Assembly (NCBI RefSeq): GCF_051027545.1 | Contig: NZ_CP194902.1 | Span: forward strand, 4,960,001 to 5,024,000 | Reading direction: 5' to 3' | Length of the DNA: 64,000 bases | DNA from: Methylocaldum sp002005105 | Lineage (GTDB): Bacteria > Pseudomonadota > Gammaproteobacteria > Methylococcales > Methylococcaceae | In this document: piece after piece, positions 63,890 through 64,000 of the stretch | Layout of the letters: each line of letters starts with the position of its first letter | How positions within the stretch are numbered: position 1 is the stretch's first letter | Made by a program: the position numbers and the translations under genes | The notes under the pieces: generated by a model | What the model was told of the DNA's origin: nothing | The model's input: the letters and a program-made list of their open reading frames with translations, nothing else | The model's database searches: none

Positions 63890-64000
63890 CGCCCGCTATC
63901 CCGAACTGATCTCGGCGCTGCGGAACCCCGCCGCTTACGACCACTCGACGGAAGCCATCGAAATCCGGGAGACCCATATCTCCTGGGTTTTATTGACCGG
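63883..64000 (+). CDS. Partial gene, probable aminoglycoside-phosphotransferase-like/ATPase protein
   Basis: Only the first 39 codons lie in the window. They read MDDARYPELISALRNPAAYD and end THISWVLLTG, a start I associate with proteins that join an aminoglycoside-phosphotransferase-like domain to an AAA ATPase domain. The ATG overlaps the end of rnd, so the two are co-translated. The right edge cuts the gene, so the call rests on little. Confidence 0.5.

Overview
The window comes from a GC-rich (about 60% G+C by eye) gammaproteobacterium. Several gene orders are typical of that class: hslV-hslU-DUF971-ubiE-ubiJ-ubiB, rpoZ-spoT-ridA-recG, glnE-ilvE and ubiC-ubiA, together with a separate RelA/SpoT pair and an aerobic ubiquinone pathway. 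The overall look fits a Methylococcales-type methanotroph or relative, but no methane-oxidation gene lies in the window, so that placement is a guess. I saw no rRNA, tRNA or CRISPR array.

Left part (1-13400). A minus-strand gene that runs off the left edge encodes, in one unbroken frame, a complete arginase followed by an ornithine aminotransferase. It is divergent from a short PutA (proline dehydrogenase plus glutamate-semialdehyde dehydrogenase). Together they would take arginine through ornithine and glutamate semialdehyde to glutamate. Next comes an envelope/carbohydrate-flavoured cluster: inositol-3-phosphate synthase, a SAM methyltransferase, a glycosidase-like protein whose barrel strands look circularly permuted, a histidine phosphatase, a phosphoribosyltransferase/kinase-like fusion, a polysaccharide pyruvyl transferase and an FrhB-like iron-sulfur protein.

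Middle part (13400-45900). RelA, a PAS-GGDEF diguanylate cyclase, NDH-2 and a PAS histidine kinase are followed by a tight Lhr helicase-dnaE2 pair, two hypothetical proteins, glnE, ilvE, a membrane protein, a DegQ-type protease, a tandem cNMP-binding/rhodanese/coiled-coil membrane protein, RlmI, hslVU, a DUF971 protein and ubiE-ubiJ-ubiB.

Right part (45880-64000). A thioredoxin-like domain is fused in frame to phosphoglycerate kinase. It precedes rpoZ-spoT-ridA-recG, panB, and ubiC-ubiA. A minus-strand, visibly more AT-rich cassette (55877-58954) encodes a nucleotidyltransferase-like protein, an HprK-related kinase, a PqqD-like carrier and a candidate substrate protein. Then come etfB-etfA-etfQO, rnd, and the start of one more gene.

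Intergenic regions are full of small palindromic repeats. One family has 34- or 42-nt units made of a covarying hairpin stem plus the constant tail GTTTGCGATTGGAA. It inserts into other repeats, and a 126-nt composite copy sits in frame inside dnaE2. A second family (GTAGGTCGG...) sits in frame in the phosphoribosyltransferase gene and supplies the putA stop codon. The strongest leads for new biology are the two enzyme fusions, the HprK/PqqD cassette and the coding-compatible hairpin repeats.
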